Below are positions 52,374 to 63,257 of a DNA stretch of 64,000 nt, in pieces. The translations under genes were made by a program, and so were the position numbers. Within the stretch, counting starts at the first letter, position 1, and every line of letters begins with the position of its first letter. The stretch is from assembly GCF_030063455.1 (NCBI RefSeq), contig NZ_JASITB010000004.1, forward strand, positions 62,001 to 126,000. Reading direction: 5' to 3'. The DNA comes from Cryobacterium sp. PH31-O1 (GTDB lineage Bacteria; Actinomycetota; Actinomycetes; Actinomycetales; Microbacteriaceae). The notes under the pieces are model-generated. The model was not told the DNA's origin. It ran no database searches and worked only from the letters and a program-made list of their open reading frames with translations.

Positions 52374-52393
52374 ATACCCCAAGGGGGTACAGT
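52374..52393 (+). promoter_or_regulatory. CsoR operator and -10 box of csoR (leaderless)
   Basis: ATACCCC-AA-GGGGGTAC lies at 52374-52390. Its 3' half continues into TACAGT (52388-52393), which ends 6 bases before the csoR ATG. This implies a leaderless, autoregulated transcript. Confidence 0.8.
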
Positions 52394-52399
52394 AATGTC

Positions 52400-52708
52400 A
52401 TGACCGAGTCAGAGACCCACGACGGCCCGCACGGCTACATCTCGAACAAGGACGCATACCTCAAACGCCTGCGTCGCATCGAGGGCCAGGCTCGCGGCCT
52501 GCAGGGCATGGTCACCGACGACAAGTACTGCATCGATATTCTCACCCAGATTTCGGCAATGACGAGCGCGCTCGAGTCGGTCGCCCTCGGCCTGCTCGAC
52601 GACCATCTGAACCACTGCGTGCTGCACGCGGCCGTGGCTGGCGGCGCGGCAGCCGAGGCCAAGCTGCAGGAAGCATCCGCTGCCATCGCCCGGCTGGTGC
52701 GCTCTTAA
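52400..52708 (+). CDS. csoR: Copper-sensing repressor CsoR
   Basis: A 102-residue DUF156 protein. R-L-R-R-I-E-G-Q-A-R-G near residue 25 is the basic DNA-binding patch. The copper ligands are visible as Cys in K-Y-C-I-D-I-L near 44 and the H-x3-C pair in D-D-H-L-N-H-C near 69-73. Cu(I) binding releases it from the GTAC/GGGG palindromes. It is divergent from copZ-copA. Confidence 0.93.
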   Translation: MTESETHDGPHGYISNKDAYLKRLRRIEGQARGLQGMVTDDKYCIDILTQISAMTSALESVALGLLDDHLNHCVLHAAVAGGAAAEAKLQEASAAIARLVRS

Positions 52709-52723
52709 GGACCTTTGGCCCTA
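52708..52723 (+). promoter_or_regulatory. DosR-box-like site upstream of devR
   Basis: AGGACCTTTGGCCCTA matches the mycobacterial DosR consensus GGGACTTNNGGCCCTA at most positions. It starts at the last base of the csoR stop, 88 bases before the devR ATG. This suggests autoregulation. Confidence 0.7.
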
Positions 52724-52810
52724 GTCGCCGGGTAAGCACGCGCGCCAAACTGGAAGGACTGACAACCGAGCACCGGCCGCCTGCACCGCACCCGGCCGGG
52801 AAGGACCCCC

Positions 52811-55151
<2,341 letters not shown>

Positions 55152-55201
55152 TCAAGTACGACTTAGGCTCTAACCTTCGCACGCTTTGGCGGGTGGTGCC
55201 C

Positions 55202-56056
55202 CTACTTGTGGGCGGTTCTGGTGACAATTGTCGGGCAGGTGATGTGCAGCAGCACCTCGTGGCTGACCGATCCCATCAGCAGGCGCTGCAGCGATCCGCG
55301 ACCGCGGCTGCCCACCACGAGCAGCTGCGCGTGCCGGGCTGCGGCCACGAGCGCCCGGGCCGGCGACTCGTCGGTCTCGAGCACCTGATGCACCACCAGG
55401 TCGGGGTAACGTGCGGTGAGTCCCGCCACCGACTCGGCGAGAACGACGCGTTCCTCTTCCATGCGCTCGGTCACGGCCTCGGCCGGAATGCTGCGCAGCA
55501 CCCGACGATTCGGCAGGTGCACCGCGTAGAGGGCAAACAGCTCCTGGCCGGTGCGGTCGGCTTCGGCCGCGGCGAACGCCACGGCGGTCACCGAGTCGGC
55601 CGAGCCGTCAACGCCCACATAGACGCCGGAGCGCTCGGTTTCGGGCAGCGCGGGAATGACGGCCACCGGGGAGGTCGCCAGCGCGGCGATCTGCAGGCTG
55701 ACACTGCCGAAGAGTTCACCCTCGACCCGGCCCTTGTGGGCGGTGCCGACGACAACGAGGTCGGCATCCTTCGACAGCTCGCTGAGCACGCGCGGTGCAC
55801 TGCCGGTGCGTAGCTCGGTGTGGGTGACGACCGTGGGGGCGAGGGCCGCGGCGCGGGCGCCAGCGTCGGCGAGCAGCTTCTTCTCGGCGTCGAGGATGGA
55901 GTCGTAATAGCCGTAGCCGTCGGCCAACCAGGTTTCATACACGGTGTGCATGAGCGTCACCGGGCTCTTGACGTTCTCGGCCCGGGCCATGGCCCACGCG
56001 AGGGCGGTTTCGCCGGCAGCCGAATCGTCGATGCCAACCACAATCATCCGGTTCAT
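55202..56056 (-). CDS. Two-domain universal stress protein
   Basis: The 284-residue protein has tandem Usp domains. Each has the start V-G-I-D-D-S or V-G-V-D-G-S and an ATP-binding G-x2-G-x9-G-S-V-S: G-T-A-H-K-G-R-V-E-G near residue 105, and G-S-R-G-R-G-S-L-Q near 250. Tandem Usp proteins are the typical output of the mycobacterial DosR regulon. A near-perfect DosR box lies about 92 bases upstream. Confidence 0.9.
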   Translation of the reverse strand: MNRMIVVGIDDSAAGETALAWAMARAENVKSPVTLMHTVYETWLADGYGYYDSILDAEKKLLADAGARAAALAPTVVTHTELRTGSAPRVLSELSKDADLVVVGTAHKGRVEGELFGSVSLQIAALATSPVAVIPALPETERSGVYVGVDGSADSVTAVAFAAAEADRTGQELFALYAVHLPNRRVLRSIPAEAVTERMEEERVVLAESVAGLTARYPDLVVHQVLETDESPARALVAAARHAQLLVVGSRGRGSLQRLLMGSVSHEVLLHITCPTIVTRTAHK

Positions 56057-56147
56057 TGCTCTACCTCGTTCTGCACTCGAAAGGGCGGGCCCAGAACTGG
56101 TGCCCCATCACCTCTTATCCATCCTGTCAGTCCGCAGGCCTCGCGAA

Positions 56148-56163
56148 TAGGGCCGGAAGTCCC
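56148..56163 (-). promoter_or_regulatory. DosR-box-like site for the universal stress protein gene
   Basis: On the minus strand the sequence GGGACTTCCGGCCCTA matches the DosR consensus at every fixed position. It is the strongest of the four sites in this region. Confidence 0.85.
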
Positions 56164-56195
56164 GATTAGCCGCCCATTCCCCGCGCCGGCGCTAC

Positions 56196-56211
56196 GGGAC
56201 CTTCGGCCCTA
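56196..56211 (+). promoter_or_regulatory. DosR-box-like site for the alcohol dehydrogenase operon
   Basis: GGGACCTTCGGCCCTA, one base different from the DosR consensus, lies 78 bases before the dehydrogenase GTG. With the minus-strand box 33 bases away, it lets one factor drive both divergent operons. Confidence 0.8.
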
Positions 56212-56288
56212 GCCGCATCCGGTCCCCGGTCGTACCGTAGCTCTGACGGGTCGTTTGCCCGCCCCATTTGCCACAAAAGGAGAAACTC

Positions 56289-57344
56289 GTGAAGGCACTC
56301 GTCTATGGCGGCCCCGGTCTGAAGAGCTGGACCGATGTTCCTGACCCGACACTGCAGAGCCCGACCGACGCGATCGTGCGCGTGGACACGACGACGATTT
56401 GCGGCACCGACCTGCACATTCTTAAGGGCGACGTTCCCGCCGTCACTGTCGGGCGTATCCTCGGCCATGAAGGCGTCGGTACCATCACCGAGGTCGGCTC
56501 AGCGGTGAGCAACCTGAAGGTCGGCGACCGGGTCATCATCTCCTGCATCAAGAGCTGCGGTCACTGCAGCAATTGCAGCGCCGGCCTGTACTCGCACTGC
56601 CTCGGCGACGAGGGTGCCTCCGGCATCGGCTGGGTCTTCGGGCACCTCATCGACGGCACCCAGGCCGAGTTCGTGCGCGTGCCCTACGCCGACAACTCCC
56701 TGCACAAACTGCCAGAGGGCGTCAGCGACGACCAGGGCGTGATGCTCAGCGACATTCTGCCGACCGGTTTTGAGATCGGCGTGCAGTACGGCCGGGTCAA
56801 GCCCGGCGATGTTGTCGCCGTCATCGGCGCCGGCCCGGTTGGCCTCGCCGCCATCGCCACTGCCGGGCTCTATGGTGCCGCCGCCATTATCGCGATCGAC
56901 CTCGACGAGAACCGGCTGGAGCGCGCCCGCGACTTCGGTGCCACCGACACGGTCGTCTCCGGTGCCAAGGATTGGAAAGAGCAGGTGCTCGCCCTCACCG
57001 ATGGCGCGGGCGTCGACGTGGCGATTGAGGCTGTCGGCATTCCCCAGACTTTCACGATGGCTACAGAGATCGTGCGACCGGGCGGCAACGTCGCCAACGT
57101 GGGCGTGCACGGCAAGCCGGTCGACCTGCACCTGGAGAACCTGTGGATTCAGAACATCAACATAAGCATGGGCCTGGTCAACGCCAACACCACGAAGATG
57201 CTGTTGAAGCTCGTCGCCAGCAAGAAGTTGGCGGCCGAGAAGCTCGCCACGCACCATTTCAGCTTCGACCAGTTTCTTGAGGCCTACGACACCTTCGGCC
57301 GCGCGGCCGAAACCAAGGCGCTCAAGGTTGTCATTTCCCGTTAG
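56289..57344 (+). CDS. Zinc-dependent alcohol dehydrogenase family protein
   Basis: The 351-residue medium-chain dehydrogenase. C-G-T-D-L-H near residue 38 and G-H-E-G-V-G near 61 bind catalytic zinc; C-G-H-C-S-N-C-S-A-G-L-Y-S-H-C near 92 binds structural zinc. The NAD(P) loop G-A-G-P-V-G-L-A lies near 178. GTG 56289 follows AAAGGAG. Under a DosR-type box it probably reoxidises NADH, or forms alcohol, during oxygen limitation. The substrate is unknown. Confidence 0.88.
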   Translation: MKALVYGGPGLKSWTDVPDPTLQSPTDAIVRVDTTTICGTDLHILKGDVPAVTVGRILGHEGVGTITEVGSAVSNLKVGDRVIISCIKSCGHCSNCSAGLYSHCLGDEGASGIGWVFGHLIDGTQAEFVRVPYADNSLHKLPEGVSDDQGVMLSDILPTGFEIGVQYGRVKPGDVVAVIGAGPVGLAAIATAGLYGAAAIIAIDLDENRLERARDFGATDTVVSGAKDWKEQVLALTDGAGVDVAIEAVGIPQTFTMATEIVRPGGNVANVGVHGKPVDLHLENLWIQNINISMGLVNANTTKMLLKLVASKKLAAEKLATHHFSFDQFLEAYDTFGRAAETKALKVVISR

Positions 57345-57369
57345 TCCGCTGCACACTCCTGGAGGTTTC

Positions 57370-57936
57370 ATGCGCGCCCTGATCGTCTTTGAATCGATGT
57401 ACGGCAATACCCGTCTCGTAGCGGAGGCGATCGGGCGCGGCCTGGCCCCGGCCGAGGTCATCCTCGTGCCCACCAGCCAGGCTGCGGGCATCGACCTGTC
57501 CCAGGTCGACCTGCTCGTGGTCGGCGGCCCCACCCACGTGCACGGCATGAGCCGGCCGAGCACCCGCCAGGGCGCGATCGACGCGGCCGTGACCCCGCAG
57601 CACACCCTGCACATCGAAGCGGATGCCGCGGGCAACGGCGTGCGCGAATGGCTCGCGCCCCTGAGGGGGCTGACCTGCCGCGCGGCAGCGTTCGATACCC
57701 GGCAGGAGGGGCCGATCCTGCTGACCGGGCACGCCGCCAAGAGCATCGGCAAGCACCTGCTCACAGCCGGAGCAGATCTCGTGGCCGAGTCGGAGAGTTT
57801 TCTGGTGAACAAGAGCATCGCCCTGGTGCCCGGCGAGCTTCGCCGCGCTGAAGCGTGGGGCGGGTCGCTGCGGGAGCGGGCGGCGGCCGGACCGCGGCAT
57901 CCGTTCAGCGACACTGGATCGATCACCACAGCCTGA
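57370..57936 (+). CDS. Flavodoxin-family protein
   Basis: A 188-residue protein that opens with V-F-E-S-M-Y-G-N-T-R, the FMN phosphate loop (S/T-x-Y-G-N-T) of flavodoxins. It also has V-V-G-G-P-T-H-V-H-G near residue 50. It carries electrons or reduces quinones. It lies 25 bases after the dehydrogenase gene behind a GGAGG site, so both share the DosR-type promoter. Confidence 0.85.
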   Translation: MRALIVFESMYGNTRLVAEAIGRGLAPAEVILVPTSQAAGIDLSQVDLLVVGGPTHVHGMSRPSTRQGAIDAAVTPQHTLHIEADAAGNGVREWLAPLRGLTCRAAAFDTRQEGPILLTGHAAKSIGKHLLTAGADLVAESESFLVNKSIALVPGELRRAEAWGGSLRERAAAGPRHPFSDTGSITTA

Positions 57937-57973
57937 GGCACCCCTCGATTTACCGGCTGCCTCACGGCGGGAG

Positions 57974-57989
57974 GTGACTTAAGGCCCTA
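57974..57989 (+). promoter_or_regulatory. DosR-box-like site for the second two-domain stress protein
   Basis: GTGACTTAAGGCCCTA has one mismatch at a fixed position of the DosR consensus. It lies 99 bases upstream of the stress-protein ATG. Confidence 0.75.
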
Positions 57990-58088
57990 CTCGGGGGTGG
58001 CCATGATGGCTAACGTGAAGACCAATCGTTGGTGACGCTCACACGGCATTTCCGCTCGTGGCCCGCCGCCGGAGAAGGGATTGGGCTG

Positions 58089-58952
58089 ATGACGCACACA
58101 CTCACACGGAGCCAGACGGTGGTCGCCTGGGACGGTTCGGAGCCCGCCAGGGCAGCCCTGGACTGGTCGCTCGCCCGTTCGAACGGCGGCGACCTCACCC
58201 TGGTGCGCATCCTCGACCGCACGGTGTCGTCAGCCGATTATTTCACCCTGGAATCCGCCACGGAACGGGCCCGCGAGGTACTCAAAGATGACGCGGACCG
58301 GGTGAGCGCAAAGTATCCGACCCGCACCGTGCACGCCGACCTGCGCTCCGGCGACCCGATCACCGAACTGCGGGCCCTGAGCGGAACCGACACTCTCGTC
58401 GTGGTCGGAACGCACCGGCGTCGCGGGTCGACCCTGCGCTACGAATGGTCGATGGGGGCGCGCCTGGCCGGTTCGGCCAACGGACCGATCGCGATCATCC
58501 CGGAGAGTGACAACAAGCACCACTCGGGCATCGTGGTCGGCGTCGACGGATCGACGGCCTCGAATGCCGCCGTGGAGTTCGCCGCGGCCGAGGCCGATAT
58601 AAGCGGCCAGGAGCTGCACGCGATTCACGCCTGGCAGGAACCGCTGGTCTGGCGCGATACGACCGAGCCCGATGCCCGGTTTCTGCAGACGCTGGAAACC
58701 TCGCATCGTCGTATCCTCGACGAGTCGCTGCTCGCCGTCTCCCGGCGCTATCCGGCGCTCGGTATTCGCGCCTCACTCGTGCGTGGCGCCCCACAATCGG
58801 CGCTGCTCGACGCCGCCCGCGGGGCCGCGCTGCTCGTCGTCGGTGACCACGGGCTCAAGGGCGTCTCGAAAGTGCTGCTCGGTTCGGTCAGCCATTCGAT
58901 CGTGCTGAACATCCAGTCGCCCATGGTGATCATCCCGGCCCCGCCCGCCTGA
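58089..58952 (+). CDS. Second two-domain universal stress protein
   Basis: The 287-residue tandem Usp protein has V-A-W-D-G-S in the first domain and V-V-G-V-D-G-S in the second. The ATP loop G-D-H-G-L-K-G-V-S-K-V-L-L-G-S-V-S-H near residue 255 is intact in the second domain only; the first has G-T-H-R-R-R-G. It is the last gene of the putative DosR regulon. The ATG at 58089 was preferred over an upstream GTG because a GAAGGGA site precedes it. Confidence 0.88.
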   Translation: MTHTLTRSQTVVAWDGSEPARAALDWSLARSNGGDLTLVRILDRTVSSADYFTLESATERAREVLKDDADRVSAKYPTRTVHADLRSGDPITELRALSGTDTLVVVGTHRRRGSTLRYEWSMGARLAGSANGPIAIIPESDNKHHSGIVVGVDGSTASNAAVEFAAAEADISGQELHAIHAWQEPLVWRDTTEPDARFLQTLETSHRRILDESLLAVSRRYPALGIRASLVRGAPQSALLDAARGAALLVVGDHGLKGVSKVLLGSVSHSIVLNIQSPMVIIPAPPA

Positions 58953-58979
58953 CCGGCCCAGCCGCTGCTCCGGCGCGGG

Positions 58980-59030
58980 TTCGCAGCACCCCTAACAACG
59001 AGTGCCCGCTTCGCTAGCGAGTGCTGCGAA
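58980..59030. terminator. Hairpin after the stress protein gene
   Basis: TTCGCAGCAC (58980-58989) and GTGCTGCGAA (59021-59030) are perfect complements, with a second small palindrome CGCTAGCG between them. There is no T-run, so this is a U-less terminator at best. Confidence 0.45.
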
Positions 59031-59066
59031 CGGATGACCGCGGCCGGCCCGCAGCCCGACCGCGGT

Positions 59067-59072
59067 TAGGGT
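59067..59072 (+). promoter_or_regulatory. -10 box for a leaderless secreted-protein gene
   Basis: TAGGGT is followed by 6 bases and then the ATG at 59079, with no ribosome-binding site. It fixes the start of the secreted protein gene. Confidence 0.5.
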
Positions 59073-59078
59073 TTGGGT

Positions 59079-60011
59079 ATGAGACTCTTCGCGCAGACCC
59101 GTCGTAGACTGCGCGTGCTGGCGACCGGGATGGCCCTCGTCGGGCTCGCGGCGACGCTTATTGCGCTGCCGGCCACATCGGCCGCCGCGGCGGGGCTGCC
59201 GACCGCCACTATCCTGGCCGCGACCGACGAGGCACCGGACGATCCCGCGACGTTCAACCCGGGACTCATCATCAGCGACTACAACTTCTTCAACCCCGAT
59301 GCCCTCACCGTGGTGCAAATTCAGGATTTTCTCGAGCAGCGCTCCTGCCGCCCGAGCGACGGAGTGCCCTGCCTCTGGGAGTACCGTGAGACGACAACCA
59401 GCCAACCGGCCCAGGGCGCCGGCCACTGCCTGCCCTACGTCGGTGCCGAGAACGAAACGGCCGCCCGCATCATCGCGAAGATCGCGACGGCCTGCACCAT
59501 CAGCCCCGAGGTCTTGCTGGTGCTGCTGCAAAAGGAACAGTCGCTGCTGACCCGGCCCACGGCATCCGGTTATCTGCGCGCCACCGGCTACGGCTGCCCC
59601 GACACCGCGGACTGCGACGACCAATACTTCGGTTTCTTCAACCAGGTTTACAACGCTGCCTGGCAGTTTCGGCAGTACACCCAGGAGCCCGACCGGGCGT
59701 TCCAGATCGGGACTGTCGACGTGGGTTTCAACCCCAACGCTGAGTGCGGGGCCTCCGCCGTGGCTATTAGGAACCAGGCCACCGCCAATCTGTACAACTA
59801 CACGCCGTACCAGCCCAACCCGGTTGCCATCGAGAACGCCGGCGACGAGGGCGATGCCTGCTCCACCTACGGTAACCTCAATTTCTGGTTGTTCTACACG
59901 AATTGGTTCGGGGCTTCGACCCTCGAACCGTTCTCGGTCATCTTCGACGACTGCCTCAACTTCGCAAACGGCCAGGGCTGCCGTGTTCCGGCGCTCCTGC
60001 CGACAGCGTGA
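59079..60011 (+). CDS. Secreted protein, probably lysozyme/transglycosylase-like, function unproven
   Basis: The 310-residue protein has a signal peptide (about 1-35, ending A-A-A-A). The mature part opens with F-N-P-G-L-I-I-S-D-Y-N-F-F and contains L-L-V-L-L-Q-K-E-Q-S-L-L near residue 147. There a Glu after a hydrophobic helix resembles the catalytic Glu of lysozyme-fold enzymes. It has many Cys, likely disulfide-bonded. Homologues are common, uncharacterised surface proteins of Microbacteriaceae. It overlaps the next secreted gene by 4 bases. Confidence 0.7.
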   Translation: MRLFAQTRRRLRVLATGMALVGLAATLIALPATSAAAAGLPTATILAATDEAPDDPATFNPGLIISDYNFFNPDALTVVQIQDFLEQRSCRPSDGVPCLWEYRETTTSQPAQGAGHCLPYVGAENETAARIIAKIATACTISPEVLLVLLQKEQSLLTRPTASGYLRATGYGCPDTADCDDQYFGFFNQVYNAAWQFRQYTQEPDRAFQIGTVDVGFNPNAECGASAVAIRNQATANLYNYTPYQPNPVAIENAGDEGDACSTYGNLNFWLFYTNWFGASTLEPFSVIFDDCLNFANGQGCRVPALLPTA

Positions 60012-61216
60012 CTCAGGTCTTCGGTCGTGTGCGCATTAGGCGGCTGACGCAGGCAACCGGCCTGGCCACGATCACCCTGGTTCTAGCCTCGAGCATCGTC
60101 CTGGTGTCCTCCGCGTCAGCCGCCGACTACTATCCCACCTGGCCTGAGGTCGAAGCTGCCCGGTCGAGCGAGGCCGCTACGGCTGCCGAGGTGCAACGGA
60201 TCGAGTCCGCCCTCAACGGCCTGCAGTCGCGTGCGGGCGCTCTCGGCGATCAGGCCGTGACCGAGACGGCCCACGCCGCCCAGGCCCAAACCGATCTGAC
60301 GGTGGCGACCACCCAGCAAACTGTGCTGACTGCGCAATCGGAAGCGGCATCCGCTCGGGCTGATATCAGCGGCGAGCAACTCGGGGTGCTCGGTGCCCAG
60401 CTCTACCGTTCCGGCGGCAGCAGCCTCGCGGTGGGCGCCCTCTTCGACAGCGGGCAGGCCGACAAACTCTTGTTCCAGCTCGGCGCCATGACCCGGCTCA
60501 CGGAGCAGACGGGGCGCCTCACGGAGCTCGCCGAGGCCGAGCGCAATACGGCCGAGACCCTTGCCGCCCAGGCCGAGCTGAAGACGCGCGAGCGCGACCG
60601 CCTGCGCGACGAAGCCGAGGCCGCACTGGCCGCCACCGAAACAGCGCAGCATGCGGCGGATACCGAGGTTGAACTTCAACGCTCCGCCGGCGAGGTGCTG
60701 TACGCCCAGCTGGCCTCACTCAAGAATTCGTCAGCGGAGGTGGAGCGGCAGTACCGCACCGGCGTCACCGCGCAGCAGAATTACGACGAGCAGCAACGGC
60801 AGGCTGCGGTAAACGCTGCCGCAGCGGATGCCCCAGCCCAGCCGGTCGCACCCGGCGCCCCGTCCGTTCCCACCGTTCCCCCGATCGTTCCCCTGAGCGG
60901 CGCCGTGATCGACCGCGCCGGCGCGAAGCGCATCGCGGCAGACCAGGTGGCGGCCCGGGGCTGGGGCGACTCGGAGCTGACCTGCCTGGTCTCGCTGTGG
61001 CAGCGCGAGTCAGGCTGGCGAGTGAACGCCTACAACACGAGCAGCGGCGCGTACGGAATTCCGCAGTCGTTGCCCGGCAGCAAGATGGCGTCGGCCGGCG
61101 ACGACTGGCAGACCAATCCGGCAACCCAGATCAGCTGGGGTCTTGGCTACATCACCTCCCGTTACGGCACCCCCTGCGGGGCCTGGGCGCACTCCGAGAC
61201 TCACAACTGGTATTGA
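60008..61216 (+). CDS. Secreted coiled-coil protein with a C-terminal transglycosylase-like domain
   Basis: A 402-residue protein starting at GTG in a GTGA overlap. It has a signal peptide of about 35 residues, then a long coiled coil (about 40-265) like that of cell-wall hydrolases of the RipA/PcsB type. A Pro-rich linker (about 280-300) leads to a transglycosylase-like domain (about 315-402) with W-Q-R-E-S-G-W, whose Glu would be catalytic, and S-G-A-Y-G-I-P-Q. It probably trims peptidoglycan. It works beside the upstream secreted protein, with which it is cotranscribed. Confidence 0.82.
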   Translation: MTQVFGRVRIRRLTQATGLATITLVLASSIVLVSSASAADYYPTWPEVEAARSSEAATAAEVQRIESALNGLQSRAGALGDQAVTETAHAAQAQTDLTVATTQQTVLTAQSEAASARADISGEQLGVLGAQLYRSGGSSLAVGALFDSGQADKLLFQLGAMTRLTEQTGRLTELAEAERNTAETLAAQAELKTRERDRLRDEAEAALAATETAQHAADTEVELQRSAGEVLYAQLASLKNSSAEVERQYRTGVTAQQNYDEQQRQAAVNAAAADAPAQPVAPGAPSVPTVPPIVPLSGAVIDRAGAKRIAADQVAARGWGDSELTCLVSLWQRESGWRVNAYNTSSGAYGIPQSLPGSKMASAGDDWQTNPATQISWGLGYITSRYGTPCGAWAHSETHNWY

Positions 61217-61220
61217 GCCA

Positions 61221-61976
61221 CTAGCCCACGCTGTACGCCCACGGCAGCCCGCCGATCTCGAGGCGGTTCCGCCCCCCGGCCTGCTCGGCGAGCGCGTCAT
61301 CGGCGTACGCCACATCCCCCGCCCAGAACAGCGCCGGCCCGCGCGCGCTCGCACCGAGCCGGGTTTCGTAGTGTGCGAGCCCGCGCTGCCCGGCTTCGGC
61401 CACGATGTCGGCCACCGATGCGTGCCCCTGCAGTCCGTGCAGCGTTACCCAGGTTGGTGCTACCAGGGTCATCACAGCGGATGCGTGCCGCTCCAGCGCC
61501 TCCTCCGGACGCAGCCAGACGAAGTCGATGACCTCGTCTTCGGCGAGCACGATGGTGCCCGGCGGCGCCGTCGTGAGGTAGAACCAGGTGCGCAGCCGTT
61601 TCGGCACGTTCAGCGGCGGAACCCACAGCGCCGTGGCCACGAGGGCCTCGGGTGCGACCTCCAGTGCAGTCTCCTCGAGCACCTCGCGCACCGCAGCCCG
61701 GCGGGCGGCGAGCTCTTCGATGGCCTCGGCCTGCGCTGCGGAGGCTTCCCCGGTGGCTTCCCCGGTGGCGCGGCCGGCTGGCGCTGCGGCATCCGTTGAC
61801 AACCGGTCCTCGGCATCGACGCCGCCGCCGGGAAAGACCCATGCGCCGGCGAAGGACCCGCGGTGCCGCGGCCGCTCGAGCAACAGCACTTCTGGGCCCT
61901 CTGGGCTGTCCCGCAGCAAGACCACGGTCGCCGCGACTCCGATCGAAACGTGCGCGGTCTCGGTGTCTAGCGTCAT
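61221..61976 (-). CDS. Nudix hydrolase with an interrupted Nudix box (NUDT19-like)
   Basis: In this 251-residue protein the Nudix box is split. G-G-G-V-D-A-E-D is near residue 50, and R-E-V-L-E-E-T-A-L follows only after about 40 residues of Ala/Glu-rich insert. Such an insertion is known in NUDT19/RNU-type CoA or nucleotide-sugar hydrolases. W-V-F-P-G precedes the box. It is convergent with the coiled-coil protein, only 4 bases apart. The substrate is unknown. Confidence 0.82.
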   Translation of the reverse strand: MTLDTETAHVSIGVAATVVLLRDSPEGPEVLLLERPRHRGSFAGAWVFPGGGVDAEDRLSTDAAAPAGRATGEATGEASAAQAEAIEELAARRAAVREVLEETALEVAPEALVATALWVPPLNVPKRLRTWFYLTTAPPGTIVLAEDEVIDFVWLRPEEALERHASAVMTLVAPTWVTLHGLQGHASVADIVAEAGQRGLAHYETRLGASARGPALFWAGDVAYADDALAEQAGGRNRLEIGGLPWAYSVG

Positions 61977-62138
61977 CGCTGGTCCTTAAGGTGTCGGTCG
62001 TGCGGGTTTTCCCACCCTAGCGCCGGGCTCTGAACCCACAACGACCGCATCCCGGCGTAGGCTGAAAGTACCCCGGAGCGTACCGCAGGTGCCACGAGGG
62101 TACCGTCGCTGTTCCGGTGCAAGGAGGAGTGACGCATC

Positions 62139-63194
62139 ATGAAGGCAGCTCGTTTTCACGGCCCGGCAGACATTCGCATCGAGGACATTCCCGAACCCCA
62201 GCTTCGACCGGGAGCCGTCGCCATCGACGTGGCCTGGTGTGGCATCTGCGGAACAGATTTGCACGAATACCTCGAGGGGCCCATCTTCATTCCGGCCGAG
62301 GGCCACCCGCATCCGCTTTCGCACGAGGAGGAACCGGTCACGCTCGGCCACGAATTCTCGGGCACCGTCAGCGCACTCGGCGAGGGCGTGACCGACCTCG
62401 CTGTCGGCGACAACGTCGTCGTCGAACCCTATTTCGTCTGTAACGAGTGTGCGCCGTGCCTGGCCGGCAACTACCACCTCTGCACCAAGATGGGCTTCAT
62501 CGGCCTGGCCGGTGGAGGCGGCGGACTCAGCGAGAAGGTCGTCGTCGACCGCCGCTGGGTGCACGCCATTGGCGACATTCCCCTCGATGAGGCCGCGCTG
62601 ATTGAACCGCTCTCCGTTGCCCACCACGCCTTCGTGCGCAGTGGCGCCAAAGCGGGCGATGTGGCACTCATCGGCGGAGCCGGCCCCATCGGCCTGCTCG
62701 TTGCCGCAGTGTGCAAGGCCGAGGGCCTGACCGTGATCATGTCCGAGCTCAGCGAAGCACGCAAGGCTAAGGCGCGCGACACCGGCGTTGCCGATTACGT
62801 GCTCGACCCCAGCAAGGAAGACGTCGTCGCCCGGGTGCACGAGCTCACCGGCGGCAACGGCGCCGACGTGTGCTTCGAATGCACGAGCGTGAACGTTGTG
62901 CTCAACCAGCTGTTCGACGCGGTGCGGCCCGCCGGCGTCATCGTCAACGTGTCGATCTGGGGCAAGCCGGCCACCATCGACATGCAGAAGCTCGTGCTCA
63001 AGGAGATCGACCTGCGCGGAACGATCGCCTACGTGCGCGATCACCCGGCCACGATCAAGCTCGTGCAGGAGGGCCGGGTCAAGCTGGCTCCGTTCATCAC
63101 GGGACGTATCGCGCTCGATGACCTGATCACCCAGGGTTTCGACACGCTGATCAACCACAACGAGACCGCGGTCAAGATCATCGTTCACCCCTAA
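62139..63194 (+). CDS. 2,3-butanediol dehydrogenase-like zinc alcohol dehydrogenase
   Basis: The 351-residue enzyme has catalytic-zinc ligands in C-G-I-C-G-T-D-L-H-E-Y near residue 37 and G-H-E-F-S-G near 70. Structural zinc is bound by C-N-E-C-A-P-C-L-A-G-N-Y-H-L-C near 100, and the coenzyme loop is G-G-A-G-P-I-G-L near 180. The D-L-H-E-Y and G-G-L-S-E-K pattern is that of the 2,3-butanediol (and threonine/sorbitol) dehydrogenase branch. The ATG follows AAGGAGG. It is distinct from the DosR-linked dehydrogenase. Confidence 0.85.
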   Translation: MKAARFHGPADIRIEDIPEPQLRPGAVAIDVAWCGICGTDLHEYLEGPIFIPAEGHPHPLSHEEEPVTLGHEFSGTVSALGEGVTDLAVGDNVVVEPYFVCNECAPCLAGNYHLCTKMGFIGLAGGGGGLSEKVVVDRRWVHAIGDIPLDEAALIEPLSVAHHAFVRSGAKAGDVALIGGAGPIGLLVAAVCKAEGLTVIMSELSEARKAKARDTGVADYVLDPSKEDVVARVHELTGGNGADVCFECTSVNVVLNQLFDAVRPAGVIVNVSIWGKPATIDMQKLVLKEIDLRGTIAYVRDHPATIKLVQEGRVKLAPFITGRIALDDLITQGFDTLINHNETAVKIIVHP

Positions 63195-63203
63195 GAAGCG
63201 CCA

Positions 63204-63237
63204 ATCGGCGGCGCCTCCAACCGGGGGTGCCGCCGAT
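63204..63237 (+). terminator. Hairpin after the butanediol dehydrogenase gene
   Basis: ATCGGCGGCGCC pairs with GGTGCCGCCGAT over 12 positions with one G-T pair and a 10-base loop. There is no T-run, so it is of the U-less type common in high-GC Actinobacteria. Confidence 0.6.
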
Positions 63238-63244
63238 CGCGGCG

Positions 63245-63250
63245 GTAAAC
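63245..63250 (+). promoter_or_regulatory. -10 box for a leaderless metallo-hydrolase gene
   Basis: TAAACT is followed by 7 bases and then ATG at 63258. It sits directly behind the preceding hairpin, with no room for a leader. Confidence 0.5.
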
Positions 63251-63257
63251 TGCCAAT

